Below are positions 21,799 to 36,700 of a stretch of DNA of 64,000 nt, piece after piece. Position 1 is the stretch's first letter, and the number at the start of each line of letters is the position of its first letter. The translations under genes and the position numbers were made by a program. The notes beneath the pieces were generated by a model, which saw nothing but the letters and a program-made list of their open reading frames with translations, was not told where the DNA came from and searched no databases. Source of the DNA: Ascidia mentula (taxonomy: Eukaryota > Chordata > Ascidiacea > Phlebobranchia > Ascidiidae); contig OX387198.1 in assembly GCA_947561715.1 (NCBI GenBank), positions 8,370,001-8,434,000 of the forward strand, written 5' to 3'.

Positions 21799-24700
21799 TT
21801 AAACTGGCTGCTGGCCGTTGCAAAGTGGAAGGCGTCCGTTATGGTACATCATGCGATCTTCAGGTCGAACGATAACTCCTGTGTTAAAACGTCTACCTTC
21901 CTGTGCCATTCTTTCTTCTCTGTCAAAGACACTGTTCGAAGAATGCGGACTTTGGTTGTTGTTGTTGTTATTGGCACTGGTGCTGAGCTGCACAAGTTCG
22001 CCTGCGTCGTCGACACCCTGCATTGCTGTGTAGTGACCTGCTTGGTTTGCCATATCTGGAACTACATGGCCGGCAGGTGGCGTAGCACTGGAGTTGTGCA
22101 CTTCTACCAACGGCGAGCTCCTGCTGCAAGGCATGGAGTGCTGGCGTTGTACCACGTGTTGTTGCTGGTGTTGCTGCACCTTTTCTTGACCCTCCATAAC
22201 GTCAGTGCCGCGGATACTGCAGTTGGTCGAAATACCCGCGATCCATTCGTCGAAGTTCGCTTTGGGATGCGTGGAGACTGCATGAACACAAGAGGGTTGG
22301 ATGCACATCAACAAAACAGGTATAGTTGCTCAATGAATTCCCGGCACAAACTCTTATTTGCCTATTAGTTGATTAGCTTCACACCAGGGAAACGTTAAAG
22401 TGCCACAGGCTAAATGAGAAATCGATTATAACGATCCACACCGCGTTAAAGTGTAGGATATATCCATCCGCATGGGAAGGCTTAAACCGGGGTAAACTGG
22501 CAGGTTCCTCTTATCAACGGACGAACATGGCAAGCAGTCGGATATTTGTCATTAAACACTGCATGGTTTTTCTACCGATTCTATAACTTGGATGAATTCA
22601 CTGAACCTGTCCAATTGTCCGGCTAAAACTATAGGTTTCACATTGTTTTAAAATTTTTTGAACTACTGAATCTTAATGAACATGATTGTCAAGTTATTTA
22701 ATTATAATTTTACCTTTTCCCGATTTGTATGTGGGGTTATAAAATCGTATTGGTATTGATATTGGTATTGGTTTGGTTTAACTTCGAATAAAAAGTTGTT
22801 GTGATCAGCGCGAATTTGTGAGTCGACCAATCAGAGCAACTCCCCAATCATTGCACGTGAGACAATCAAGGCATCCATTTATCATACCCCCATAAAGACG
22901 TGCGACAAATGGCCTGGGGCGTTTGTTTACATTTCGTAGACCATCGTTCACACCCTTTCCGATCACCGCCTGTTTAATCAAGGGATGTAGAGTCACGTGG
23001 CGCAACGGGAAACGTCGGCCGATTGATCAAGGTCGTTTAGTTAGCAACGAAACAAGCAATAAGTCGCTTCCTTCCCGGAAAACGGCCATGTCACCACTCG
23101 TCCGTACCTGCTAAATGCTGTTGTGTAGTCGGCGGCGAAGTGTAAACCCCGGCCTCGACCTGGGGCATGGAATGGTTGACAACTGCGGCTGTGTTGCTGT
23201 TGTGTCCTATCACAGGGGAAGTATCATTGCCCGTCAGGTGTTGTTGCTGCGGAGCCATGGGAGCTTGGTGGTAATGCATGGTGGGCGATGGGCCGTTGGA
23301 AAGAGGCCGAGTCACGACCGATCCTGTAGTGGGCGTTGCTTCACCGGGATGGAGTGGTATGTTTTGGCGGGCCTGGTCATTTGAATCTGCACCGGACAAA
23401 CGTCTACGTTATTTGGCATAATGATTTTCCTGTCGCTTTGCTTATAGTGTTGGTGTTTTTCTCTCGATATTAAGTGTTTTTCTCTCGATACCTTTATCAT
23501 CCTTGAATGCGCAAAATGATAAATCGTTCGATTCACTCAACATAACAAAATCGGCCTTCAACGAATATTTTTGTTAAAATGAGGATGTTTATGTTTACGC
23601 TAGTGTCGTATATGTCGCAAGTGGCACCAATCAAAATGGTGGTGTTCCGCAACATTTCACGTATCCCGGAATATTATTCACCTTGAAGGTTTCTTGACAT
23701 ATCCCACAGTGTTTCTACTTTTCGCCGTTGTTTACTATAAAATTGCGCACTTAAAATACATATGAGTATTTTGAATCTTGTCATCACTTTTTGCGCCCTA
23801 GTTTTTTTTATACCTGGGGTGTTGGCGTTGACCTGTGGTGATCCACCTCCCTGTGAGCTTTGTTGGGGGGAATCTGGCTCTCTTTTTACTTCAACGTCGC
23901 TAGTCACGATCTCCTCCCCATCCTCATTAAGAGGTTTGATCCCCAGCATCTTGTGGAGCTGAGTGGATGAGATTCCAAGTATTTTCTCCAGATCGTTCAC
24001 GTATTTGTATACGTATCGCCTGGAACAAAGTTTTAAATGTCATTAAAACGCCTGGTATGTAATTTAATTTCGCAAATGCGCTGTGTCAGTCTCTGGTCTA
24101 TACCTACAGTACTTGCTGGTGCATTGTTTTAATAAGAGACTGACTGTTAAACAAACTCCATTTGCACGAGCTTTTGTGAGCTTAATATCGCTTCCTCAGG
24201 TTCAAAATCTGGTATGACTTTGCTGAGAGGAATACAACAGAAAAAATGAGAGTAAACCAAACAATCGTTATGCAAGGGAGGGAAAAAAATATGGTGTCTG
24301 TCAGCAATTCTGTAATTTCACAGAAAGATCCTTTTGACGCTCCCAAAAGCATCCGCCATTTTGCTTAGTGTAATTAGGTATTCATGTTTGTCAAATACAA
24401 AAAACTCTTTTCTTCGTGGTTATATAAAGTATAAACACGTAATCCACAGGAGGTTGGTTTTGCTGAAACGTTTTATGTTTGGGCACTTCTGTATATTTTT
24501 TTTGCAAAAGATTTCTTGGTTGTTCGTCTTCAGTTTGTAGACAAAGGCTTGCAAAATAATTCGCCTGGAGCTTTTAAAATTTAAAATTCTGATTTGATAT
24601 CAATTAGATCAGAATATGTTTTGTGACAATTATCATTCGCCGCGATTGCACCAAATGGACAATTAGCAAGACTTGGGAACCAGCACTGCACATAATTCCC

Positions 24701-27700
24701 AGAACACGAATGTGGGAAGTCGGCTCGCGAGGCCGAAAGTGCGAATTCGCGCGAGTTTGGGTGTCCATCAAAAGCAGTTGCGCTCGCAACATCCTCAATA
24801 CAAGTCAATGTACCCGTTCCTTACACGCGCTCCAACTGTGCGCTTGCGATAGGAGCTCAAATCGTGTATCTATATCAGTGATTAAGCATCGAGATAGCGA
24901 CTTGTCATCTCACCTTGCCGGGCACTTGACAATGATGTTCTTGTCGTAGTAATATCGAATGCCTCGCGAAAGTTTTTCATACGTCATCTTCGGCTTGTTC
25001 TTGCGCATACCCCAGCGCCTAGATGACAGAAACGTTGTTGTTTTAAATATAACATAAGGGTTGAATTCATCTGAACTGCATTATTCCAAGACAATTAGAT
25101 ATACCTTACGATGTCGCAAAGTGAAATTAAAACTTTAATTTTATTTCTTTTTGAAAACACTCACTGCAACAAGTGAATATTTGAAATCAACTTACTTGGC
25201 AACTTCGTCCGGTTCTTCCATTTTGAACTGCCAGGTTTCTCCGGTCCATTTGATCAAATGCTTACACGTGGGGTCGCACAAGAGCTCAAGCAGAAACTGC
25301 CACAGTTGAATCGGGCCGTTGCCTGAAATTTTAATAAAATATAACTTACAACAGGAAAAGATAAGCAAAAAATGTATGTGAAAAAGGCAAGCTGTATAGT
25401 ACAAGCCTACGAGCTGCTGTACGTACAATACGTTGTCTGAAGTGACATTCGACAATAGTCGAACAATGAGCGCCTTAATTATCTATGTAAATTGAGGCCA
25501 CAATTAAAGCCATCCGGTCCGAGATATAAGAACTCTGTGCTTTTAAAATAATGGCAAGGAGCTTGAATCGCGCGTCTGACACGCGTAGCTTGTCCGTGTT
25601 TTTCGGTGAAACGAGCGGCGCGATACATGCTTGTACAACTCTCAAGCCTTTACTCGTCCTGTCATCGGCCGTGGTGTCGGTTTCACTAAATCTCAATCCG
25701 TCTCTGGCATCAGAATTTAACAGCGCGGTTATTAAACAAAAGCGCCAAAAAATTTTCATTTTAATGCATTGGGGGTTTCCATCGGTCTTTTACGTCTCCG
25801 GATGTCGGATTCCACCAAGTGTGTTTCCATGTCCTGGGGAGTTTTTGCTTTGCGCTCATACGAATCCATATGTATTGACTTAGTCTACTTTTTTGAAACA
25901 GACAACGCAAAGTGTTCGATCTATCAGGGCTCACCAGTATGCAGCTGGTGACGTGCGACGGTCTTGGCTATATTTAGCCACTACAGAGACTATGGTATTT
26001 TATGGTGATTTTGTAGTCGATTTCAATCGACTGGCTACCAAATTGGATACAAATTACCCGAGGCGAACCACAATGTTAAAGCAATTGCTAACAAACCAAG
26101 TAGTGTAAGCTCTAGTGTCACGGGTGTACTTGTGCAAACAAAAGTCGAATACTTAATGTTGTAATGCCTTTGGAAATCATGCTTTTCTGTGTATTGCTAC
26201 CAGTTTCCGTTCACACAACAGGGTAAACCCAAACTTCCTTAAATCAAGATCACATACTTTTACCCCAAACCGCACCCAAACTATAATTGTTTCAACTCGA
26301 GCCGCGCCCAAAGCGTCAGCGACAGCTGGATGGGAAGAGGGTTGTCGTGGTGCAAATCGAGAAGCGAGGGAGGATATTTTCAAAGTTTTGTCCGCGCTTT
26401 CGCCCGAAAACTCACGCAAATTTGCAAATAGCATCCGCCCCATATTTGCCGTGTAACCATCTTCGATTCCGCGATAACGCAAGCCTCCGCTCAATCTATG
26501 CGAAACTATTGGACCTTAAACAGCTGTTCCGCTCTGCCAGAAGGTTTTTTGGACGCTATTTAGCTTCTGCGGGTCTTGTTCGTTTGATAATTGCAAATGC
26601 ACTTACAGTCAATGCTTTGTGCCCGCCTCCACGTTTTTTCGCGCTCTTTTAGCTTTTTCGTGCTTCTTTCGCCCCTTTTTTGTTCTTTTCACTCCTGACT
26701 ATTTATCGCTGTGTTATGCGTTAGACTTCATTTGTCCTGATGAAGGTCAGTTGGATAACGACCGAAACGTCGTCCCAACTAGTTTTTCTTTTTTGCCAGA
26801 AGAGCATTTAATTACTAAGCACATACAGCAATGTCATTTTTCAGGGCTCGTTAAAAGGCCCAACTTTCGCAGTTTGTGAGCAATAGTTTGTGGTCACTTA
26901 ACTTCAAAGCGCTGTTGACGTTTACATAAATTTGACGCACCGTTTGTTGGACAAACGACAAGTGTGGGGCTTTTGATCTATACAATCTAACCATGTTACC
27001 TGTGTATCCGGTGAGCTCCTGCACATTGATAATCGGGTTGACCGCTATCGCCTCATCGTGCAAGTAGGCCTTGTCCTGCAACCTCATCTTGGCGCGCTCG
27101 GCGATATTCTCTAACGGGTTTCGATACTGACGGTTGGCGAAGACTGCTGCATGAGGGAACTTGCCCTGGCTATTGGGTACGCCAAGTGCCGACGCTCCGT
27201 CGAGGGGCATCACTCCCTGAGGAAGCATGTGCTGGTACTGGAAGTGCTCCCGGTTGTAGAACTCGCCTGGAGACACGTTTGAGTGGAGTTCAGAGTTGGC
27301 AATATTGTGCTGCGGGAAATTCGGTGCAACCGCCGACGCCTCTGCGTAGAGATATGGCAAGTTTGAATGGCTTTCGGTGGGCGTAGTGGAACTCCGGTGG
27401 TACGGATGACCATCGGGAAGCATTTTCAATTCTGCCGGGTTTTGAGAGCCGTTGAGCTGCGTGTAAAGGCTCTCGCCATGAGCAACAGCCAACTCGGCCT
27501 GAAACTCACTGACAGATGCTGGGATAAGCTGATGCTGTCCTCCCTCATATGTTGGATATGCATAGCCACCGTAACTAACAAACTGCGGTCCGGCAGTGCT
27601 GCTGTTGGTGCTGTAGGTGGCGATGACCTCATTGTTTTCACTTAAACTTCCCCTGTCGAATAAAAAAATAAATGCTTGTTATAATCTTCCTGTTTTTCTG

Positions 27701-30700
27701 CATTTGCGAACTCCTGTGATTGGTCATAAATTAGGATGCTTAACACGTGCATTTTCAGTAACCTATATGGACATGATTAAGTTCGTGGCGAAGTGATGGC
27801 GACTAAAACGACAAATCAAAGTACCGTTTGTTGGCATCGGGAGAATGATGATGAGGTGTATTGGCGCTTCGTGAAAAGGAACCAGCATTCGGTTCGCGTG
27901 GTTGAACGGCGTCGGGCTTCTTAAACACGTGAACCTCTGGAACGGCTGCAGCGCTGGTGGCTAGGCGGTTGTCTGGGTACTCAGCACTCCCGCCAAAGTT
28001 GTAGAAATGTTGAGCAGTTTCGCCTCCGGTCATCTCAGATGTTGCTGAGTAGGATGCCTGCACAAAATGCCAAGATAAACAAACAAAATTCACAGGAAAA
28101 TGTTCAGGACAATGATATCGATGTCGCTTTTTGTTTGCAGCTATCTGCCAATCGATCTGGAGAACTGTATTGCAAAGATGATATAACGTCCCTTTCAATA
28201 ACATCAACGAGTGTTTTTTTTCACAGGCGAAAATTAATCGATGTTTTGTTACTGTTTTGAGTTGTCTTTTTGTTTAACAGTCTGTATCGTTTCGGTTTAT
28301 ATGAGTGTGCTGTGAAGCGAAGAATTCATTTCAAGTCGTCAACAAAGAGATTGTGTCATCAGAATTAACTTTTTTAACTTGGATTTCATTCCGTGTCGCG
28401 TTTCTTGTAACTCGACATCGCCTGTATCATTTATTTTGGTTTGGTTTTATGTGTAGCAACAACACCCGTCCTAGACGATTAAGGGTCGCAGCCGTTTGCA
28501 GAAATCCGGGAAGTACAAGACGGCTTGCTGTCCACCGACGCAGGTACATGATTGACAGGGACTTGATTAAGTTGCCTAGTAGCGACTCCCGGAGCAATGC
28601 TTTTTATGTATAGTTCATCACTGATGTCAGTCGGGTGTTGTTTGTATGGATTAACGAGGTTTAGTCGGACAGAGCTCTTTCATCTTTGCTGGTCATGTTC
28701 ATTCGGCATTTGCCACGTGTGCACAACATGAAAGTAATCGAATGTCGATTGGAATGTATTGCCATGTTTTTAAGGCAGGTTTTCTCGGAATGTAGGGTAA
28801 TCCAAAAAAAGAATGTAGGGTAATAAAAATTGAGCCTTTTTTGCGGTGATTTGAAGCGAAAACTTAATTTTGCTACAGGCGTATTACAAAATTTCTGTTG
28901 GTTGGAATCATCCATAAAATGTCAAATTCATCTTAATTCACCCCCAAACAACCATGGGATGAAGAACGTGCGAACCACCGATGGTAAACCCATTAACCCC
29001 AGGTTGGGGACGTTTTCATTGAGCAATAAAAGTCTTCCTCTAGCGAAGCTGCGTCCGCTACCGGAGATTCAAATAATGGATTAACACGGCCACTAACAGC
29101 CAGTCACGCCTGTAGTTTCCGTTTCCGCGCATCGTTGTTATGTGAGTGCGGATTTGTCGCTTCCCCACCTGTTGTCCCATAGTCTCTCGGTCGACAATTA
29201 AGGTGGCGCCTGATGTATCGCATCCATGACAGCTTAAGGAACCGACCGTGGAACCGGTAGTGCGTCACGCCTAGGGACGGAACCGCCCGGCCCTCCTGAC
29301 GCACGAAGTTGCGTAGAAGCCGCTTGCGCACTTTGGCAAATGCGTTTTACCGGCGGTTGGCGTGCGACGATAATTTCCTGTTGTGGTAAACAATATCCTG
29401 TACCCCACTGACGGTTATGTTGATTTTATTGTTTTTAATAAGGGGCGTTGTATTTGCACTCGTCCTGTTGTGTTTGGCCCTACACTATAAATTGCGGCAG
29501 GTTTTTCAAAGCAAAGAAATCTGCATTATTGTTAAAAAAGTAATTTTTAAGTTACTTTGGTATTTAGAAAATATTCTTTGCAATAAATCAACACCGTGTT
29601 TTTAGTTACGTTCCAACACTATCGGTTGGTTTTGTCGGGGGTTTTAGTAGGAATGTGAACTATTTTACAACGACCACCTGCAAATCCCTGAAATCGGTTT
29701 CATTTAGACCGCTGTAAATACAAAATAATCCCCCACAAAATTGGCCCGAGCTCTGCCAACCGGATTATGTCGAGCGGTCTAAAGATATGGCGATGTGGTG
29801 CAGTTGGCCAGCCCTGTGCAGTTCCAACGGATGCAGGCAATCGGCCATCAAATTTAGAACTATATCCCAAAACACCCGACACCGCACAGCTCAGCCGAAC
29901 AACAGGTGCAGTTCTGGAAAAAGATTCGCTCCCGATCGACAGAAAGCGTGGGACACGGCGAGATAACGGTTACTTAGTGACAAGTTATCGTATGGTCTCG
30001 TGGCATGGGCATAACGCCATAAGTAATGAGAGGAAGTGACGGCCACTGAAAAGGTGCGCGTACACAATGGAACAGGCCCAGTCGATACACGCAGGTATTG
30101 CCCGGTTCGTGTGTTTGCTCACCCACTCACAACAGGTGGTATGCTATAAATCCTGTGAAGCTTATTTCATAAGCTTGACACGTCTTCCAGTGGAAAAATG
30201 GAAATCCATTAAGTTGCCCTTGAGTTGCGGAAAATATTCAGGTCAACTTTGATTTTAAATCTCTTATGTAACTGCGCGTTGTTCTATCCCTTCTTTGCTT
30301 CAAATTTCTTTCCTAAAAATAGTAGCTGGCAGCAGAGCTACAGGAGTGATTTGATGCGCGTAGATTTACAAGCTGAACTGATGCAGCAGCATTGATAACA
30401 TGACACTTGCTGACGCAGTTCGAATTACAGATTTCTGCGTCTCGGCCTCGCGCAGTGGACTAAAATAGCATGCCGCGCGTTTTGCTTTGTATTGGACTGA
30501 ACGGTTTGTAATTAGAAAGGTTAGTAAGCAGGTGGGCAGTTAAGCGCATAAATACAAACGCGAATTAAAAATACCTAATTAGACATTATTCACCTGTAGT
30601 GAAACGAGCTTATGATTTAAGCAGTCGAGTTTTAACTAACCTGATTAGGTTCCCCGTCTGTTTGTGGCATGGAGAGTCTTTGGTGGGTGCCGTGAAAACT

Positions 30701-33700
30701 AACTCTGTTCCCACCCCACAGCGCCTCCACGTGGTCCGAATAACCCGAATCGGAGCCTGGACTGGACAATGTTGCCGTACAGCTTTGACGCCAAGCAGCT
30801 GTGGAGACAAAGCATTTACCATTACCTAAAACATACCACACCCAACTCCAATTTCTTATGGTAATATAAATGTGATGTCAAGTAAAACGAAGTATGAACA
30901 AAACTGTTTTTCTTCCAAAACACAATTATGTGTAGAACAAAACAACAGCTATTGGTAAGCTGCAGACAGGGTGTGTACACGCACTGTTTCGACCTGTGAG
31001 GTCTCATCAGTGCAGCTGTTGCAGTGGCACTGTGGTAGCTTTTACACTAGCAGGCACACTAGATTCCACTTTGTGGTACCTGTCCGGTCCACAACAGCTC
31101 TTCTTATAAATTCAAAACAAAACTTCATGTGCTCTTAAAGGTTAATTTTTAATCATGCTGATACGTAATACGTATTTAAAACCGCTGTGGTTTCCCCGGC
31201 AAAGCGAAACGTAAAACGGTTTCTTCCCGGCAACTGTGTGCAAAATAACATTTCCAAACAACATAATGGGCTTTCAATACAACCAAGAGGCTGTATCAAT
31301 ATCCCCGCCTATAATTAGTCAAGCTAGCTTGTCTCTGGAAAACAGACAAGCGGAAATCAAAATGGCGAATCTTCATGTGTATCGATGACAACATCCGCCA
31401 TTTTGTTTCTAGAAAGAAGCGACTGCAAATTCGAAAGTGTGTGTGTAACATTGCGCCGTACATAGGTAATTTGGTAATTTTTGAACGTTTTCATTGAAGA
31501 AAGTCATATAAGCGACCTTGCAAAAGACTATAACGCTTTTCAACGTAAACATATTGTTTGTACATTTGAATTGGGTGGTTAGTATTTAGTAACATACGAG
31601 AAGACACGTTTTTACCACCGAGAGTCCATTATGTCAAATTTGCATACACAAATGATGGTTCGGCGGATTCTTAACAATATCAGCCGCATGCAAACGAGCA
31701 AGTTCTGGAACATGAAAATTAACAACTCTATGCGTGTCTCAATTATTCTTTCTATTCTGTATTCCTGGTCATCCCAAGGAATATATCTTACCGTATTCTG
31801 GCCCAGGGAAACAGAAGACTTTAGGCGGCGCCTCACCGTTTTGATGATACAGGTGCGATGCCATTCGTTTTAAATTCAAGAAGCTCAGTGTCGCATGAGA
31901 TGATTACTGACAGATGTCAGTCACTTACAACAGGTAGCAGATCAATTTATGACAACTACAGTTTACGCGAAACAAACGTCCGACTTCAGCACTGAAAGAA
32001 TAAAATCTGTTCACAGGATTTTTTCAGAGGAAAAAGCGCTAATTGCACTTCACAGTTTTCAACAGTTGTACGCAGCTTATGCTTGAATACCTTCTGTAGT
32101 TCTATTTCACATCTCCCTGTCATATTGTTTACGACAAGTATTTCAGACCCGCGCAACTTTCAACCAGCTCTGTGTCAGGCTGCACACACGCAATTAAAGT
32201 CGGCCATAATCGCAGCGCGCTTTTTTATGTGAAAACAAATCGTGGGACTCGCGGCGCTTGCATTAGACTATACACAGCAGCCAACACAGTGTGCATCCTC
32301 ACGAGCTCCGGTGAAATGCACAGGAAGAAGCTTGCAGAAGATGAGTCCCTCTGTGGGTCGGTTTCGTTGGCTTGCGAAGCGCCAGCAGTCGTGATTGCGT
32401 TTAGTTTAAGAAAACTACCTGTGTTGCATGCCACCATCGTTGAGTGACGATTTTGCGGTGGTAGATCGGGTAGTTTACTCATTAATCGCGATTAAACGAG
32501 AACATCTTACGATTTTGCGGTGTTCCTGGGTCATGTCAGGGCTGCTTCCACCACAATATTGTCGCCTATTAGTTATGCAAATTCTTTGGGATAATGCTTT
32601 TGTTTGTTGCCAACTAGCGGAACGTGCCGCCGTTAAATAAACATTGCATCCATCGGCCAAACACTACAAATTGACCCTTACAGGAAAAAACGTTTACAAG
32701 CTGCTTAAAGTTTAGCCGTGAAAGCAGGTTTGCGGCTATTCCTTTTTACATGAGCAGAGAAGGAAACATACGCGTGTTTCTTGTCCAGTCCGCTGCAGCA
32801 AGAGACACATGTCAGTCGGATCATACCATGTTGAACACAATGGCAGGAAAATCGCGATCCCTATTCAGGGCGTAAGCAATTTCTATTGCGCAGTGAGCGA
32901 AATGGCGCTTTCCCGGCAAATGATCGAAAGCACAATCGGTGGCGCGAATCTTTTCGCCGTAAAACTTTGCCGTTGCTGCGCCTTTCTTTGCCAAACTTAC
33001 ATTACTGCGCTGCAAGGATAATTGAATGATCGTTTCAAACAAAAATTTCGAAAAAAACACCTTTTGTTAAATGTTTTAGCAAAAACGTGATGTTATTTGT
33101 TCAAATAATATTTTTTTTACTCGAACGCCACCAAGCGGCGCTTTTGTACAGAATAACGAAAGGAATTGTGTCCGCACATGAACTAACGTGAATAGAGTAT
33201 CGTGGATCATGATTTAACCATCAGTCACACAACGAGGCATTTTTACCGCCACTGGGAAAACTATAGGAGGGCAACACAGGCGACCGGTGGTCGGAAATCC
33301 TATATAGCCCGTGTACCTTGCGGCAACTCCTGCGCCACCATTTGTATCACCTTACGCAAGGAGTCGCGATCAAACAGCCCACAGTGTGTGGAGTTTTAAA
33401 CCAGTTTGGCAGTGACAGCCTCCACGCTAATGTAATAAGTGGTTTTCGCTCGTCATAAGAACGCACATGAACGGAAAATCACGGTATAGAGCTATTTTGA
33501 ATTTCCAGATGCAGCATGCTTATGTCTTAGCCTAACTATAGATAAAGTAACACTTACGATGGTTGTACAAAAACAAATTCGCCATTGAAGGAAATCAAAC
33601 CTTTCCGAGATTGAAGGCTTAAATGAAATTTCGCCTGATCGTTAAGCAAAAAAAACTTTACCAAATAACAACAGAACCTGAACTGAACTTTAGTAAGGGA

Positions 33701-36700
33701 ACACAAGGCGAGACGAGATATCTTATATGCTGTAGTAGCGTGGTAAGTTCTCAATAATATTGCGACTCCTGCTTCCTTGACGTACAGGACTGACTTCAGT
33801 ACGGGAGTCATAATACAACAGCGATGACTCCGTTACGTACAGGCGATGAGCCTGATCTGTAACCCAACTCTGTGCAATAGCACGCAACAATGTCAAATGC
33901 GCATCCTAAGCAGCGAATCTACGCAAAACGCGAACATGATCAATTGTTTCCTTTCTGGCAAAATTGCTTGCGGTATTTAGAGTGGAGATGACCGTTTAGT
34001 TAAAAATTAATTTGTCATTTTTGAGAAACCGGGTGACTTGGGTTACGTTTGCTTGTACCACTAAACCACTTGTTCTATCCGTTCCCCCTGTGGATTAGAA
34101 GCTTTATTCAAATTGTTTTAAATTTCGCTTTTGCTATTACAACAACATTTTATTCTAAGACACTTTCAAATAAAAAATGTGCACATTCCTTCGCACAAGA
34201 CATGGAGTTTTCAATTTTAACCATTTTTTTAAATATTTACTCAATGCCGCGTGCCGGCAATCTTGTAAATCACAAAAATTCCTTACTCTGTAAAAAATAA
34301 CTTATGCCATTCGAACTTCGACTTAACCTGGAATGGAACACGCCCTGCAAATCAAAACGGAGCACGCTAACTGAACAATTGCCCATTGCCGACTGAATTT
34401 GCATGCAACACCGCGGTGACCTTCCCCGACAAGGTTAATATAATAGGAAGAGCTTTTGTCGACTAGTGGTCGTTGCCTGTTGCTTAATATTAATAACTGT
34501 TTCGAAGCGGATGGGAGACAGGATGCTTTGACGTGCATGTGACGATAGCTGGCGCACTCTATGTGCAGTTACGCGCACATGACCTAAGCAATTGGGGAAG
34601 GGGGCGGTCCGCAAATATATGACGTCAAAGCTATTCTCCTTCCAAGTTTTGCTTGCCGGAAGTAAAAATCCCGTTCGTATACTAGCGATACTTCTACCAC
34701 AGTCTTTGACCGATACCATGTGTTATTGTAGCGGGTGCAGCGTAATTTCATATACAGTACCTCATAACTTGAACGTGAAAAGAACCACCTTACATCCTCC
34801 ATTCTATTGCGTATAATGGCGTACAATAAAGCTACATGGCCCTGACTGGCTTCTCTAAGAAATCAACTCGATATATAAGCCAACTCTCCTCAACGCAATG
34901 AATACTCTAACCCTATCTTGTCATGTTTTTATCAACGAAACACTGAAGTATCGCAGGTTGCACCAGAGGCTTTCCACACGCCTATTTGTGCAGCATGCAC
35001 ACCAGCTCTAAGCACTAAGAAAGCTATCCGCAAGCCGGACATCATCGTCATTGTTCTCGGCGCAAACTGCAGGAGCTGGGGGCCCGCGTTGTTATGGCGA
35101 TAGGGCGCCCAATATCGGAAGCTCTCGCTTGTAGGCGGTGTAATAAATACCGCAAGGGAGGTTACACGACAACAGGGTCCCGCAACATCAGTCAGTGACA
35201 TGGCGTTAATTTTTTTCCATAGGCGAAAAACCGCGCAAGGTGACTTTGCGCGTCGGCATATATACCGAGCGGGATGGAACACCGGCGTTTCTGGCACACG
35301 CTCGCCGGCGTTCTATATCCGCAATCCCATCAAAGTCACTTTACCTACAATGTATTCTCAATATAAATGAAACGCTGCTCTTCCCAAACTGTTCAACATC
35401 TGAGCTTGCGTTTTATCCCTGCTGACAAATAACTCTGTTTCTTTGAGCCCGGAGTTGCTCAAACCATTCCGGGGCGCTGCCCGCGAACGCCCGCACCCGA
35501 CTGCAACTTTGGGTCTGTTTTTTTTACGTTGAGCTAACATCCCCACCCTGTTTATACTAGTCGGTTGCAGGGCCTCTGTGATGAACAGCTACCATTTTTC
35601 ACGAGCCCATGCATTGATTGCCCGCATCATGTCACGTTTGCGCGCGCTTCACTTAACAAACGAGAGAGAGCGAAATAGCCCGACGGCCACGTGCATCCGC
35701 GTGAGCTAGACAGGGACTTTGTAATGCTATCATATTGCTCAACGTAGGACTACGACACTGTACACAGCAACCCAGAGAATTCAGATTACGATGCAAATTC
35801 CATTCGACGGTGGATGCCGATGCCGTACGCGGTCAAATCACGTTTATCACTTGTTTACCGCATGTTTGTTATTGTGCCATTACAGCGGATTGCAAACAGC
35901 GTGAGTATAATATAGCACCTGTATGCAACCACTGACAAACGGTACTTTTGTTGTCTATATTTGGTAAATCGTATAAATACCTTTCGTAGGTTTGAGATCG
36001 GCGTACACAGGCCCGTCTGATCTGGCGCTCGCGCGTCGTGAACCGAGTAATGCTGATGCTTGTTGATGCCCGACCTGTCCTTCAAACCCGGTCCCCTTAC
36101 TCGTTTTCCCATCTTTTCTGCACTCAGTTTTCATATTTTGCTCCAATCCGTTGTTGCAGTCGGCCCCCATAGCCCCCTCTGGTGTTTTCTCCAGGTTAAT
36201 GTCTTCACCGGACTCCGACTTTCTTCCCTTCTTCCCCCTTCGGCTCCTTGCCCCTTTGTTGCGCTTCCCGCGGCCGCCTTCGCCGGGTTGTCGCCGCTGC
36301 TTGTTCGAGCGAAAAAAGTCCGGATCGAGAAGCGGGGAAGTTGAGATGGAGGACGCGAGACTCTCGAGGGATGTCAGGCTACAATTTGAGGTGGCGGCTG
36401 CTGAGGTTGTGGGATTTTCGAAAACGCGATCGTGGACTACAAGGTTCGGAGCCGTGGAGGAGCATAGGGTTAGATTGGAAGTGGAGAACGAGAGGGCAGT
36501 AAACGACATTGGACCATAGTTTGTTGGATCGTGCATTGTACTTGACGAGTAGTAGTCATTGCAGGACTGTGTGATGCCGTTTATCTGTACCATGTTGCCC
36601 TGATAGTGAGTGGCTTCATTTTGCTCCTGGACTTGATTAGATGAGATGTAAAACGGCTCTAGTTCTCCTTCCTCTTGCTTGGAAGGATCGTAGGACAGGA

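Noticed and set aside
30414..30430. GCAGTTCGAATTAC, tRNA B-box-like
   Set aside because: No A-box or cloverleaf upstream; no tRNA could be folded by eye here or elsewhere.
36060..36519. Plus-strand frames of 94-122 codons
   Set aside because: Reverse shadows of the large ETS exon, which is supported by phase and composition.
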